DNA of 64,000 bases from Trichostrongylus colubriformis (Eukaryota > Nematoda > Chromadorea > Rhabditida > Trichostrongylidae): positions 24,618,716 through 24,682,715 of the forward strand of contig OZ022258.1 in assembly GCA_963978905.1 (NCBI GenBank), given 5' to 3'. The translations under genes were made by a program, and so were the position numbers. The notes beneath the pieces were generated by a model that saw only the letters and a program-made list of their open reading frames with translations, had not been told where the DNA came from and ran no database searches. Shown here piece after piece: positions 24,801-32,989 of the stretch. The first letter of the stretch is position 1. Every line of letters starts with the position of its first letter.

Positions 24801-27800
24801 AACGATGGCATTTTCAACCTGCATCGTATCTGCGAACTCCTTTTGACGCAGGTTTGCATCGAAAACCCGGAAAAAGTGGTAATCCGTCAGGGAAAGGTCT
24901 GGGGAATAAGGGGGTGAGGGAGAGTCTCGATGCCTAACTGCAGCAGCTTTTGCCAGGTGACTTGCAAAGTGTGGGGTTTTACGTTGATTTGCTCACCCGG
25001 CAAAGACTGATGCAGTTAAGCATCGAGACTCTCCCACATCCCCCCTCTTATTCCCCAGACCTATCCCAACGGATGACCACTTTTTCCGGGTTCTCGATGC
25101 AAGTGCGTCAGAAGAAATTCGCCGATACTATGCATGGTAAAAATGCCATTCTTGACTTCATAAATTCTCGCAATCCAAAATTTGATCATGATGGCATATC
25201 TGTACTTGATCGTTAACAAAATTCTGTAGATTCGAATGGTTTTTACTTCGACAAATAAACTCGTGTTTGAGCGAAGTTATGACCAGTTGTGTTTTGACCA
25301 TTTCTTCTGCATACACCTACTACCTCAGAGTAGCTTCCTGCGACATTTATGCACAGTTTGAGAAACTCCCGCCACCTTCAAGCGTCGTAAATTGATAAGA
25401 TTGCAACAAGCTTCACTGATACGCGGCCCTAACATGGTACGAAAATAGGCCTCGTGCGTAAAACTTCAAGCATTTTGTACGAAGACCCATCAGAGCATTT
25501 TCTATTCAAACAAAGGTAGGGAAAGCTTCCCGCTTACGACCTCGACACTATTAGGTTGTTGAAGATAAGTGTCAACTTCACCCAACCGTGCTGACCGTTC
25601 TTGCTTCAGGAACTTTCGTTACTCGCGACTGGGCAGAATGTGCGGATTAGGTGATGCAATATGCTTTCACGACATGACCAGCGCCCGGTTCCGAGGATCT
25701 AGTTTCCCACAATTTGACTATTCCGGTTCCAGTTGCGACCTGTTAGCCACTATAGTAAGTAGGAGGGCTTACAGAGCCCATAAATCAGTACAGACCATCG
25801 CTCTCCAGATGGCAGATACCCGTCATCGATTTCGAAAACGAACAGAGATGGCAAAGTAGGCTTGCTGTCCACCCTGATAAGATAGGAGAGAGAAGGCGGG
25901 AAAACTGGAATGACTCTTGATTTTTGCGTGATAACGTCACACAATTTATTCTAACAACGCCCACTAGGGCTGTGATCTCTTCGAAATCGTGGGTCAGGTA
26001 GACCTCATTTTTAGAGTATTGGAGGTTTCCTTTGAGTGTCTATTAGCCATGTGTTCCTCAACATCTCTAAGTTTCTTACTGTGTGTACTGTGACGTCGAA
26101 ATCATCATGAACCTCGCCCTAAACACTGTGATAGGGGTAATGCGGTTAAAGAGATACCAGTTGGGCGGGCGCACATTACTGCACGCGTCACACATGGAAG
26201 CATGCTGATTGGGCTTAATAGCACCTATCGATCAGTATCATCATTTCAACGGCTCGCAGAAACAGAGAATTCGCAAACCACACCCCATGTCACTTCAAAA
26301 AATCAGGGTCCCAGCTGCTACGCGAGGTATCAATTTCACGCCATTCGCATTTCGAGACTTCTTATCAGCCCTTACCAATTGCTATCACTTTCGCTCCCTC
26401 ACCATTGATACCCCCTTACCACCCCAATATCACTTTAAAAATTCAGAGTCCCAGCTTTGCTGCGACGCGAGATATGAATTTCCGGTCAAACACACACAGA
26501 TACACACAGACACAGACACACAGACAGACACACACACATACACAGACACAAACACACACAGACACACACAGACACACACACAGACACACACACACAGAGA
26601 CACAGACACACAGACACACACAGACACACACAGGCACAGACACACACAGACACACACACACAGATACACACAGACACAGACACACAGACACAGACACAGA
26701 CACAGACACAGACACGGACACAGACACAGACACACACACACAGACACAGACACACAGACACACACAAAGGCACTCATACACAGACACAGACACACACAGA
26801 CACTCATACACGGACACAGACACACACAGACACAGACACACAGACAGACACAGACACAGACACAGACACAGACACAGACACAGACACACACACACCGCGG
26901 TAGGTTCAACGAGTGACAGCGGTAGTTTGAGCGACGTCTTTCCTTCCCTTTTTTATCGTCGTTTCTCACTTAATGTTTTCGCTTGTTTACGATTACCGAT
27001 GGCATGCTTTTGGGTTTTTGCATTAATCTTCCGCTGCTTTTGCGCCTTGATTGCTCAAAGACTTGCCAAGAGAAAACTCGTCCGAACGACTCCCCTTTTG
27101 ACCTGAAGGTTATTCGTGTCGAGAATCAACATTAAGCGTGGTCCTTTAAGCCATTTCCTTCTGTTTTTCCTCACCGTCGTATGACTAGGCACTTTTTCAT
27201 ATTCGTAGCTTTCTCTCTTTTCGACCGAATATCTCCTATCACTTTGAAGAAGGCGACTTCAGCTTGAACGAGTGACCGCGGTAGGTTGTGCGTCAACGTA
27301 ACAACTAAAGCCTGTAGGAGCTAGTGGAGGAGTATTCTAAAGATGCTGTTCATGACAAATGGCTCACCGGGGATCTATGTCAGTGAAGGCGCGGGCGCCT
27401 TTTTTCGCTGCATCCATGCGCGTCATCAATTCTCTATCACTATTTCCATCATTTCCATCATCAATTCCATAAAATGTTTAAACACATTCTTTTAATAAGT
27501 AGATAGCGCATCACAATTGCATTACAACACCGACCGTCGCCGAGTTTTATATCAGAGGATCATCGCAAATGAACGAGGATATCACTCCAGTTTCCAAAAT
27601 AATCCACTGCTTAATCACCAAGAGGTTCACTACTGCAGTAACAGTTGTTCCGCCCTATCGTGGTTCTCTTCAAGCAGCATGGCACACATGCCTACGACCA
27701 CACTTCTGCCCTGCAATTTAAAGCCCACATAGGTTTCAAAATGGTGGCAGCACGTTTCGCATTGGTACTTTGGAGATGCTGCTTTATCTGTCCACCGGTC

Positions 27801-30800
27801 GAATACCTTCTTTTCGAATAGGACAGTTTTCAATTTTCTATGAAATCTACGATTCCTTTGGTAAGTATGGAGAGTGAAGTAAGTTGCTCACCCTTGACAT
27901 TATGGCCATGGTTATGGCGCTCACAGGACCGGCCCAAATACATATTAAGGTGATGCGCCAGCTGTAGACGAAAGCTATAGCAGCACTGACGATGAAGACA
28001 GTCACACCTCTGGCCAACATTCCCATCTTGTCTCCAATGCCATCTTCAATCTGCGCAACGTTCCTAAAAAAATAGCGTGGTGTTGGGAACTCAGAATAAA
28101 CGTCAATATCACAAGCATAGCCGTCAGACTTCTGCATGAATTATAAGATCGTTCACACTCGCAGCTAGATTCTGCTCTCATTAATATGAGAGTGGCTGTA
28201 GGTAGCACCCGTTTAGTATCACTGTCACTGCCTGCAATGTGGGTTTTATCAGTCACACGGATTTCTTTCGATCACTTCATGTTCAGCTTTTAGACCTAGC
28301 AGTATTCCGGACAAAATCTGAAAGTCCTGTATGAATTTTCGTGAACGAAGAATTATCTGGTACAACAGAAGAACCGCTTTATACATACTCGTTCAATTTC
28401 GTGGTGCTCGCTCCTGCGCTATTTTCGTCAAACCATGCCGCACTCTGAGCAAGTACTGCTTCCACGAACTTCTTTCGAATGCGCTCACAGATATTATGGC
28501 TAGCCACTGTGAGAAAATAATTCTGAAGTGAAGAAAACTAGAAGGGTTGTTATTCGTAACAAACAAGTTTTTACCTGAAAATAACACAGGATGAAAAGCG
28601 CAACACCAATTCCTAGAAATGCTGCACAGATGTACATTGTCTGCTTCCATAACAACTCGTTACCGACATGCTGCAAACGTTTGGGTGACCGCCGTAATCC
28701 ATTCTATTAATTTTTGTTGCCGTTGTGACAACGTGTGCAAAGCCCTACGAGGGTTAAAGTTTTTGGCGGTAGTTAATCCCTTCACACTCCTGCACCGCCA
28801 TTAGTTCCGTTCAGGATCGAGGTGTTGAAGGCGGTTTGGCTTGTAGAGTGACCTACGGGGTCTGCCGATGTGCAAGTCAGTACTTTCATCCTCTACAAAT
28901 GTGTACCGATTTACTATCCCGGAGAGATGGAAGGCTCGGATGCTTGGGCTGGCATCGACGCTGGATTTGATTTCTTTTCCATGCGAGTAGAGGTACACGC
29001 CACCTATTACTACACCATTCCAACTCCCCCCCCCCAAATCTTGTGCTAAGTTAACACATCGACCTTTGGTCCTCTGCTTTCTTCTTCCTAGCATTAATCC
29101 AGCGCCATTGTGTTGCAGGGTCAGCAACCTTGTGATACGTAGCCAGCCACTCGTTCAGTCTAAAGACATCCACTGCCGTGGCTTCGATATCGGTGAAGTC
29201 CCTCCTGATGACGTCCTTCCATCTCTTCTTTAAGGCTAGTCGTGGTCTCCTAACCGAAGCTTCGAACTCCCCAGCCCTTCCCATTAGATGATCATCAAGC
29301 CTTCTAAGGCATTCCTCTGCTGTCCTCTGTCAGAGAAATTTCGTCAGCGTAGAAGATGGTGTCTGTTAGTGAGACCTTTCAGTATGATATCTAGAGTAGC
29401 AGGAAGGGAAATGATTACAGGGCTGGCTCTTGGTGTACCACTACCGTAAAGATGTGCCCTGCGGAGCAGCACGACTGCTTCCTGGTAGTATCTCTTATCA
29501 GACAAGTGAGATGTTCTGCTACATTCAGTTCTCGAAGGGCTCTTCAAATCAATGGACGAGGAGGACGCTCGCAAGCCTTCTGTAGGTCGAAAAGGGTAGT
29601 ATGGGCTAAGCTTTCCTCTGTACTTCTTTCGTTTGATGATCAAGATCGCATCAGTCGTTGACCTTCCGAGCATAAGACCTTCCGACCTGCTCCTGGGAGA
29701 TAGAGAATTGAACACTGAGTTTCAAGTTAACCAACAGCACGCGTAGCTTCATGGTATGCGTTGTCAACTTGATCCCTCAGTAGTAAGGACATACTGCATC
29801 TCTCTTCTGTTTGAAGATAACAACGATGGTACTGGTCCTTCAGGCATCTGGAAACTTTCCTTGACAGGACAACATGTTAAGGATCCGAGTGAACCATCTA
29901 GGTCCGAACTCTCCAAGGGCTTTTTATGCCCCTATTGGTAGCCTACTGCCATATGGACCACTACCGCCCTCCCACCTCCACCTTACCAGAATTCAACATA
30001 CTTGAGTGTGTGCCCTCACGTCAGAATTCAGCGTCACACCATGCGGCGATCGACGTTGCGCACGAGTTGGCTGTCCTTGATGGGAATCGCGTGTAATAGC
30101 GTAAGAAGGGCAGCAATCGTATCCACGCCTATTTTTATTCTTCGTTGCTAAACTGAGCTTGTTTTTATACAGCTTCCATGTCATTTAACAGAGATTAGCT
30201 GAATTCAGCTCACTTTATATGTTTTCAAATCACCCTTGGTTGATGAAGGCGTTCACTATGCATTCGACCCCAATTTTTGCGCCATGTACTTGTATATCAA
30301 CACGCCAATAGTAAAAAATTGACAAGCTTCTGCTTCAGCTCAAGGAGACAGAGCTTCGAACTCTGAGCGAAACCATCTGTGCAAGAACGGGTTTCCTTAT
30401 TTTTGCGAAAATGATTCACTCATCGCCACGCTCCTTCACCTAGACCGGGCTGTGCGAAACGCCCGAAGCTCACTGCGTTGCAGTTTGATACAATACAAAA
30501 GATGTAATACACACTATAATACGACGTAATGTTAAGTATGAAGTAAATAAAGTCTTCGTGAGCCAAAATGATGCATACAGGGATACAGAAAATGGAATGA
30601 ACGCATGCAAAACACCGTCCAATCAAGGGTATGAACCTGATTCACCTTCGAATTTCGTTCATGGAGATGATAACAATTATGATCGCCGCCCTTCTCACGC
30701 AATTATACGCGATTCCCATCAAGGGCGGCCAACCCATGCTCAAACGTCTTGCGTAGCAGGCCGCAACGCGAAATCCTGAAAAACGGGGCACATCTGAGAT

Positions 30801-31163
30801 ACTTCCTCATCTGTTCAGTATGGGTTCGGTCTAGCGGTTGCCCCTTTCTGTGGGCTTTCCGTGCGAGGGAGCCCGGAAGGTCGCTCTGTTGGATTTCCCC
30901 ATAATATCCACGAGATTAACTTGAAACCATCAAAAGCATTTTTGTGGGGAACCTGAGAAATATTATAATTGCATAGTATGTATAGCACTATCTCAGTACG
31001 CCACAGAACTGCAGCTCACCTGTTTATTTTTCAAATATATGTTTGAGAACATGCCTGCAAGTACACAGGCCATCGGCATAATCGCTCCCACGATTACGGC
31101 AAGAATAAAGCCAGCAGTCACATAATAACGATCCTTGCCGGAGGCGTAACGAAACTGGAATAC
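729..31163 (-). CDS. Gene B: P-glycoprotein (ABCB full transporter), TMD1-NBD1 and start of TMD2
   Basis: Seventeen exons give about 680 residues of a second P-gp, transcribed in the same direction as gene A and 16.6 kb downstream of its stop. Order: TM1 (31.1 kb), TM2 (28.6 kb), first intracellular loop with WFDENSAG (28.4 kb), TM helices (28.0-23.7 kb), complete NBD1 (19.75-7.8 kb), then TMD2 helices 1 and 2 (1.8 and 0.8 kb). NBD1 has the A-loop FSYPKR, Walker [11 protein letters not shown]-loop QQEPRLF, LSGGQ, Walker [13 protein letters not shown] and H-loop IIAHRLST. The start codon exon, the linker exon(s) between 7.8 and 1.8 kb and the 3' end were not found or lie outside. The low identity of its loops to gene A suggests a distinct paralogue, not a recent copy. 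Confidence 0.93.
1079..1535. repeat. Nested inverted-repeat element
   Basis: Outer arms at 1,079-1,116 and 1,499-1,535 are reverse complements (CAGAATGCTCCTCAG / CTGAGGAGCATTCTG). Inner arms around 1,309-1,350 and 1,463-1,490 (GGGATCCTGAATATTCAAAG and its complement) are also inverted. The inner part recurs at 9,150-9,230 and 26,280-26,490, marking a dispersed family. Confidence 0.75.
1644..1802 (-). CDS. Gene B exon 16: TMD2 helix 1
   Basis: [53 protein letters not shown]. Resembles P-gp TMD2 TM1 (ia.i.G...P.fs..f......f). Acceptor CTTTCAG, donor ACT|GTAAGA, phase 0 at both ends. Exon 15 ends in phase 2, so an unfound linker exon must lie between. Confidence 0.78.
1803..4500. other. Gene B intron, no gene recognised
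   Basis: Between exon 16 and the first large TIR element. Open frames on both strands at 3,080-3,675 have no recognisable motif and overlap each other, as decayed repeats often do. The linker exon of gene B could be hidden here. Confidence 0.4.
4531..5845. repeat. 1.3-kb TIR element, copy 1
   Basis: Arms at about 4,531-4,636 and 5,718-5,845 are reverse complements; both carry CATGACGCGC, CCATTTTTGCTGCGCGGCC and CAAATGCCAAAAA. The inside shares GCCACTGAGGACAAATTTTT with the element at 17.7-19.0 kb. No transposase frame was seen, so it is non-autonomous. Confidence 0.75.
6434..7245. mobile_element. Non-autonomous element with about 280-bp TIRs
   Basis: The left arm (about 6,434-6,735) and right arm (about 6,965-7,245) are reverse complements over nearly their whole length. 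Both contain TGGCATTCTGAAGCGAGTTA, GAGGCACTTTGTCATCAGCA and GGTTTGCTCCCCACCG. A related fragment lies at 42,170-42,260. Each arm holds a stretch resembling tRNA A and B boxes. Confidence 0.8.
7340..7510 (-). CDS. Candidate linker exon of gene B (uncertain)
   Basis: An open frame here reads [20 protein letters not shown], a Ser-rich charged stretch of the sort joining NBD1 to TMD2 in P-gps, and it lies between exons 15 and 16. No pair of good splice sites with the needed phase (2 in, 0 out) was found, so the borders are nominal. It could be chance. Confidence 0.2.
7809..7932 (-). CDS. Gene B exon 15: end of NBD1 and start of linker
   Basis: [40 protein letters not shown]. GTHxELL...GxYxxLxxAQ is the usual NBD1 end; a polar linker begins after it. 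Acceptor CTTTTCAG. The exon ends GAACA|GTAAGG; read through, the same bases give CAG then stop TAA. The following TMD2 exons favour splicing. Confidence 0.93.
7933..9140. other. Gene B intron, nothing recognised
   Basis: No exon, RNA gene or clear repeat was noticed in this part of the intron between exons 15 and 14. The small minus-strand frame near 8,660-8,848 has no motif. Confidence 0.4.
9205..9560 (+). mobile_element. 3' tail of an RTE-like LINE (truncated)
   Basis: The frame at 9,214-9,537 encodes motifs of nematode RTE-type reverse transcriptase C-termini: [10 protein letters not shown] (for RMRWAGHV), [20 protein letters not shown] and PRFRWRDSF. It ends at a stop followed by an AAATAAATAAATAAA tail. 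The endonuclease and catalytic RT parts are absent, as in a 5'-truncated LINE insertion. Confidence 0.75.
9600..10210. repeat. Tandem repeat, period about 145 bp, four to five copies
   Basis: ACTGATAACGG followed by TGATAAGATTCGATAAGGAG recurs at about 9,756, 9,901, 10,047 and 10,184, with a diverged copy near 9,615. Each unit also holds GAGGGGTGGGACG and CACTCATAGGT. The array starts directly after the LINE tail. Confidence 0.85.
10730..11236. mobile_element. 507-bp TIR element flanked by TA (mariner-type MITE), copy 1
   Basis: The ends CAGTAGCGCTCAAA and TTTCGAGCGCTACTG are inverted and flanked by TA on both sides, the Tc1/mariner target. A second copy in opposite orientation is at 34,579-35,102. 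No transposase is encoded. Confidence 0.85.
11265..11506. mobile_element. 242-bp MITE with about 75-bp TIRs
   Basis: Arms CTGGCGCACACTACTGCGCG...GATCGATATCGATT (left) and its complement (right, ending 11,506) match closely. A related end occurs at about 26,165 (GGGCGCACATTACTGCACGC). Confidence 0.85.
11925..12420. repeat. Dispersed repeat, copy 1
   Basis: Shares collinear blocks with 44,880-45,420: GGTGAAGCATTGAATGGAAC / GGTGAACATGAAACAC, CTGGTTTCAGA, and ACTTGCAGGGGATAAC followed by AGTATTGG. The copies are diverged, so the insertions are old. Confidence 0.6.
12991..13108 (-). CDS. Gene B exon 14: NBD1 H-loop
   Basis: [39 protein letters not shown] and a split Gly. The switch His is in IIAHRLST. 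Acceptor TATACAG, donor CTG|GTGAGT, phase 1. Confidence 0.96.
13166..13321 (-). CDS. Gene B exon 13: NBD1 signature and Walker B
   Basis: [57 protein letters not shown], Walker B with the catalytic Glu, and the D-loop are all intact. GYDTxxGxGG(V)xLSGG is typical of NBD1 or NBD2 of ABCB proteins. Acceptor GGCTTAAG, donor CAG|GTATGA. Confidence 0.97.
14091..14379. mobile_element. 289-bp MITE, TIR GGCCGCGTTCATACT
   Basis: The ends GCCGCGTTCATACTCTGCAC and GCGTAAAGTATGAACGCGGC are inverted. The left end also holds an internal hairpin (CATACTCTGC...GCAGAGTATG). Related ends occur at about 37,866 and 35,680. Confidence 0.75.
14925..15290. repeat. Inverted-repeat element
   Basis: AGTGATAGGGGTAATC (14,925) and GGATTACCCCTACCACT (15,271) are inverted ends. 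The same end sequence appears at about 26,122 and 63,530, so it belongs to a dispersed family. Confidence 0.5.
15544..15690 (-). CDS. Gene B exon 12: NBD1 Q-loop and helical subdomain
   Basis: [49 protein letters not shown]. The Q-loop QEP and the (E)NI.(L/F)G motif are intact. Acceptor GCATTCAG, donor AAA|GTAAGA, phase 0. Confidence 0.96.
15757..15852 (-). CDS. Gene B exon 11: NBD1 after Walker A
   Basis: [32 protein letters not shown]. Normal P-gp sequence (LLtRlYd...G.v.lDG.DIr....hLR). Acceptor CGGCTCAG, donor AAG|GTACTT, phase 0. Confidence 0.95.
16093..16375. mobile_element. Palindromic MITE, about 280 bp
   Basis: Left TCGACCCGTACAGCACG...GGAACCGCTTGGCG and right CGTCAAGCGGTTCCGCAC...TTCTACGGGTCGA are reverse complements over about 75 bp, with a GC-rich centre (GCGCCATAGGCGCCGGCGCC). 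Confidence 0.8.
16690..17650. other. Gene B intron with diverged repeat ends
   Basis: GAAATCCTGACAT followed by AAGGTACACGCCC (16,708) and GTGCGAAATCCTGACATAGG (17,056) are direct copies of an element end also found inverted at 60,300-60,550. Nothing else was recognised. Confidence 0.4.
17660..19005. repeat. 1.35-kb TIR element, copy 2
   Basis: Arms at about 17,660-17,795 and 18,870-19,005 are inverted: CAAATTTGGCTAAATGGTTT / AAACCATTTAGCCGAATTTG, and AACGGTTTTTTGCATTTTAT on both. The inner block CCCCACTGAGGACAAATTTT links it to the element at 4.5-5.8 kb. No protein is encoded. Confidence 0.75.
19505..19598 (-). CDS. Gene B exon 10: NBD1 Walker A
   Basis: [31 protein letters not shown]. Complete P-loop. 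Acceptor TTTTTCAG. Donor AGT|GTTGGT is non-standard after GT but is the only one that keeps phase with exon 11. Confidence 0.94.
19650..19753 (-). CDS. Gene B exon 9: start of NBD1 (A-loop), original copy
   Basis: [34 protein letters not shown] and a split Arg. The first half ([12 protein letters not shown]) is a duplicated four-residue IESS unit; the second half is the GxLEFKDVxFSYP start of an NBD. Acceptor TTTGCAG, donor AAAAG|GTCCAC. Two further copies of its first 45 bp lie upstream in a tandem triplication. Confidence 0.93.
20120..20380. mobile_element. GC-rich inverted-repeat element inside the triplicated unit
   Basis: The ends ATGACGGAAAATCGC and GCGATTTTCCGTCAC are inverted, with a GC-rich interior unlike the AT-rich surroundings. 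The same element recurs in units 2 and 3 (about 21,094-21,354 and 22,083-22,343), so it was present before the triplication. The small ORFs in it are repeat frames. Confidence 0.65.
20683..20727 (-). pseudogene. Duplicate 45-bp copy of the start of exon B9 (possible mini-exon)
   Basis: Identical in sequence to the first 45 bases of exon B9 ([15 protein letters not shown]) with acceptor TTTTGTAG and a GT (GAGAAGAG|GTTTTT) directly after. Both borders are phase 0, so inclusion would add 15 residues without a frameshift. Use in mRNA is unknown. Confidence 0.6.
21656..21712 (-). pseudogene. Duplicate 57-bp copy of the start of exon B9 (possible mini-exon)
   Basis: Third copy, with three IESS units ([19 protein letters not shown]) because of an extra 12-mer. 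Acceptor TTTTGCAG, possible donor GAG|GTTTTT, phase 0 at both ends. Use in mRNA is unknown. Confidence 0.6.
23686..23777 (-). CDS. Gene B exon 8: TM6 end
   Basis: [30 protein letters not shown]. Matches G.a.P...ai..a..aa..ife.IDr, the last piece of TMD1 before NBD1. Acceptor CGTTTAG, donor CAG|GTAAAA, phase 0. Confidence 0.93.
23845..23924 (-). CDS. Gene B exon 7: TM5-TM6 loop
   Basis: [26 protein letters not shown]. Fits the P-gp pattern wYG..L......PG.ifTVf..v..G. Acceptor ATTGTAG, donor ATGG|GTGAGG; the split codons on both sides agree with the neighbours. Confidence 0.88.
24012..24130 (-). CDS. Gene B exon 6: TM5
   Basis: [39 protein letters not shown]. Corresponds to (R/K)Y...L......gi......G...G...f..y..yalafwyG. 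Acceptor ATTTCAG. The frame requires the donor AT|GTGCGT in place of the nearby GTATGT. Confidence 0.9.
24407..24529 (-). CDS. Gene B exon 5: cytoplasmic extension of TMD1
   Basis: Forty-one codons: [41 protein letters not shown]. Matches the conserved Y..AGa.AEE....i.TV.a..GQ stretch. Acceptor TTTTTACAG, donor GAG|GTATGT, phase 0. A palindromic mariner element begins 90 bp upstream of its acceptor. Confidence 0.95.
24620..25319. mobile_element. Palindromic element made of two mariner transposase tails
   Basis: The ends TAGGTGTATGCAGAATAAATGG and CCATTTCTTCTGCATACACCTA are inverted. Left arm (minus strand) and right arm (plus strand) each encode a mariner C-terminus: [14 protein letters not shown], then [20 protein letters not shown], then DSNGFYFDK (left version). 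The arms meet head to head near 24,980. The catalytic N-terminal part is missing from both, so it cannot make transposase. Confidence 0.85.
26280..26491. repeat. Dispersed repeat bordering the microsatellite
   Basis: Blocks such as CTTCTTATCAGCCCTTACCA, TTGCTATCACTTTCGCTCCC and ATATGAATTTCCGGTCAAAC recur, partly inverted, at 1,300-1,500 and 9,150-9,230. The border at 26,491 is where CA repeats begin; at 9,140 the inverted copy also starts from GTGTGTGTGTTTGACC. Confidence 0.7.
26492..26893. repeat. CA/CAGA microsatellite, about 400 bp
   Basis: An almost uninterrupted run of CACACA and CAGACA units. It creates long open frames of Thr-His-Asp-Arg on plus and Cys-Val on minus, which are not genes. 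Confidence 0.97.
27892..28063 (-). CDS. Gene B exon 4: TM3-TM4 region
   Basis: Fifty-seven codons: [57 protein letters not shown]. IxxGIGDKxG and FxYxWxxTL are strong ABCB TMD1 marks. Acceptor TTTTTTAG, donor AGG|GTGAGC. Confidence 0.96.
28389..28506 (-). CDS. Gene B exon 3: first intracellular loop
   Basis: [38 protein letters not shown]. Matches the TMD1 pattern RIRkkF...vL.Q...WFD...(A)G.l.T.L. Acceptor TCTCACAG, donor CGA|GTATGT, phase 2. Confidence 0.93.
28565..28670 (-). CDS. Gene B exon 2: TM helix 2
   Basis: [20 protein letters not shown] and [12 protein letters not shown] form TM2. The better-looking donor (CAG|GTAAAA) would break the frame, whereas ACTT|GTTTGT ten bases on restores it, adding VKT and a split Leu codon, so that site was chosen. 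Acceptor TTTGCAG. The extracellular loop to TM1 would be only about 15 residues, so a small exon may be missing. Confidence 0.85.
28801..29960 (-). mobile_element. Decayed RTE-like LINE fragment
   Basis: Broken minus-strand frames carry a reverse-transcriptase block [20 protein letters not shown] (29,715-29,344) and then a C-terminal block [20 protein letters not shown] (29,284-29,051), with several frameshifts. It lies between gene B exons 1 and 2 on the same strand. Not functional. Confidence 0.75.
30050..30765. mobile_element. TIR element, about 715 bp
   Basis: The left arm (TTGATGGGAATCGCGTGTAA, AGAAGGGCAGCAATCG) and right arm (GATCGCCGCCCTTCTCACGC, GATTCCCATCAAGGGCGGCC) are reverse complements over about 70 bp. 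No coding capacity was recognised. Confidence 0.75.
31020..31163 (-). CDS. Gene B exon 1 seen: TM helix 1
   Basis: Forty-eight codons, [40 protein letters not shown] and NIYLKNKQ. This is the classic P-gp start LFRYA...D then TM1 with GxxxP. An in-frame TAG directly before the acceptor CCTCATAG means at least one N-terminal exon lies upstream; it was not identified. Donor CAG|GTGAGC. Confidence 0.92.
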
Positions 31164-32233
31164 CTATGAGGCATTAACTTGTTGTGCCAGTACTCCATTT
31201 TGTTGTTATGCCTATACACAAGGCCTGCTTTTTTGTAGCAAGAAAGTCACCAATTTGCTCCCACTGACTTGCTAGCAATTGAATATCCGATGAATGAAAA
31301 CAGATCTTGAAGGTCAAAAATTAGCAACTGTGAAAGGGTGTATGCCATGAGGGCAAAATTCGCTTCGCCGTCTTTAGCGCCTGACTTGATCTGGTCCGAG
31401 CTAGGGCGGAGTTGCTTGGGTCCTAAAGCATCACGCTTCGACTAACTTGTAGGGCCGCCCCCCTTTGAGGATTCAACCGGCACCGCCCTCGTAGCTTGCA
31501 CCCTTCGCGTAGCGCGCAGGAAGTCACAACGCAGATTCTGTGCTAATGGCACATATGTACTGTGAAACAGTTAAATCTGTGGCATGGCACAATATGTGAC
31601 AAGTTAAAAGTTGATTAGTTACAGTTAGTCGTCCTGCGAGCTCGAGCTTGTGCTTTTGGTATGACATAAAATGAAGGATGCCGGGGTTATGATGAAAACT
31701 TCTGTGCAGAAGTACTTAATGTAATATTGTACTGAAGCGCTCAGAAGTAGAGAGAGAAAATGTTCAAAAGTAGGGAAAGAAAGAATTCATTTAGTTGTGC
31801 GACCTAATGATTAGGGACACGATCCGCAGAGCATTCTCATAACTACTAGGTGCGTAGAGTTAGTTTATATCATTCTCCGCTTTTGTTCTCCGTGGACTGT
31901 TCATTTTGCTGGAGAACTTGAGTGGCTAGATGCAACGAGGGTATAACAAGACAGGATGTCTTCTCTTGGATGGCGATATCGCACAGCGGCATGCTGCTCT
32001 CAAGCTGGCTCAGCCCGTGGAAGCGTGTCTCATTCCTAATGTTCAAGTTTTGTTGCAAAACATGAATTTGGGCGGTTTAGCAGTTTTTGTTAGTCAGCTC
32101 CTTCTAATTACAGCTATTCGAGTGCCCTAGCAGAACAACGATATTGCCTGTGGTCCAGCAAATCACAGCCTCTCGGCTGGAATTCTCGTTCTAACGTCAT
32201 TGTGCCAGAAGCAGCGTAAAACCTGAAGAATTT

Positions 32234-32477
32234 TCCACCATGCCCACAACCATCATAAATGATGAAACAATGAGCTGTTCGGAGCTATTTATAAAGGCAA
32301 TATTTTTCTTTTCAGAGACAATGCGTCGGAATGTGGTCGTGACCAATTATTGTAATTGATAACGAACACATTTCGATGCATCTTCCCTGAATAACTCATC
32401 TCTGGAAAGAAACATATTGCCTTTATGAATAGCCCCAAACAGCTCATTGTCATTTGTGATGGTTGTGGGCATGGTGG
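32234..32477. repeat. Foldback element, arms about 95 bp
   Basis: TCCACCATGCCCACAACCAT on the left pairs with ATGGTTGTGGGCATGGTGGA on the right. CAATGAGCTGTT and AACAGCTCATTG, and AAAGGCAATAT and ATATTGCCTTT, also pair. Confidence 0.8.
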
Positions 32478-32989
32478 ACAGAATTTAAGACTATGTAAAG
32501 GCTGTGAATTATTGCTTGACCACTGGCAACATTAACTAATTAGTTAGCTAAATTATATTACACACCACGTATATCATATAAATTAGCTAATTTCCACAGT
32601 TCCAGGCCTTGAGAAGGTGTTAAACACCGAAATATCGCGAAAATATTCCAAAATGCTCTCGACGCTCCTGAGGGAACTCTTGAGTTTTTTTTTTTAACAA
32701 GTATTTTGGAGTTTCAATTGTTGTTGAACATTCAAATAATCATGAGACTTCGGAACACAACAATATTAAAGTATGATGCTGGTCCGTACATAATCCAGTA
32801 CAAGGGCTTATAGGACCAGTGTTCTTCGTTTTCCTGCTCGTTTCTACATTAGTCATGTAGATCTAACTTACTTACATTATCGTTTGTCACGGTTGCACGT
32901 GTCGTGAATTTTTTCAAACATCTTTCACTTTTTGCCCTTTTTCGCCTGATTACAAACTCCTCTCTCGGTAGCGACATTCGGGTCAGATA

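Noticed and set aside
26209..27106. Long open frames of up to 235 codons on both strands
   Set aside because: They run through the CA/CAGA microsatellite and encode only simple Thr/His/Asp or Cys/Val repeats.
30820..30900. TCTAGCGGTTGCCCCTTTCT stretch that resembles a tRNA start
   Set aside because: No cloverleaf can be drawn with a proper anticodon stem and acceptor; likely part of a repeat.
31870..32130. ORFs of about 65 codons on both strands considered as the first exon of gene B
   Set aside because: No charged P-gp N-terminus, and no donor in phase 0 that would join exon B1.
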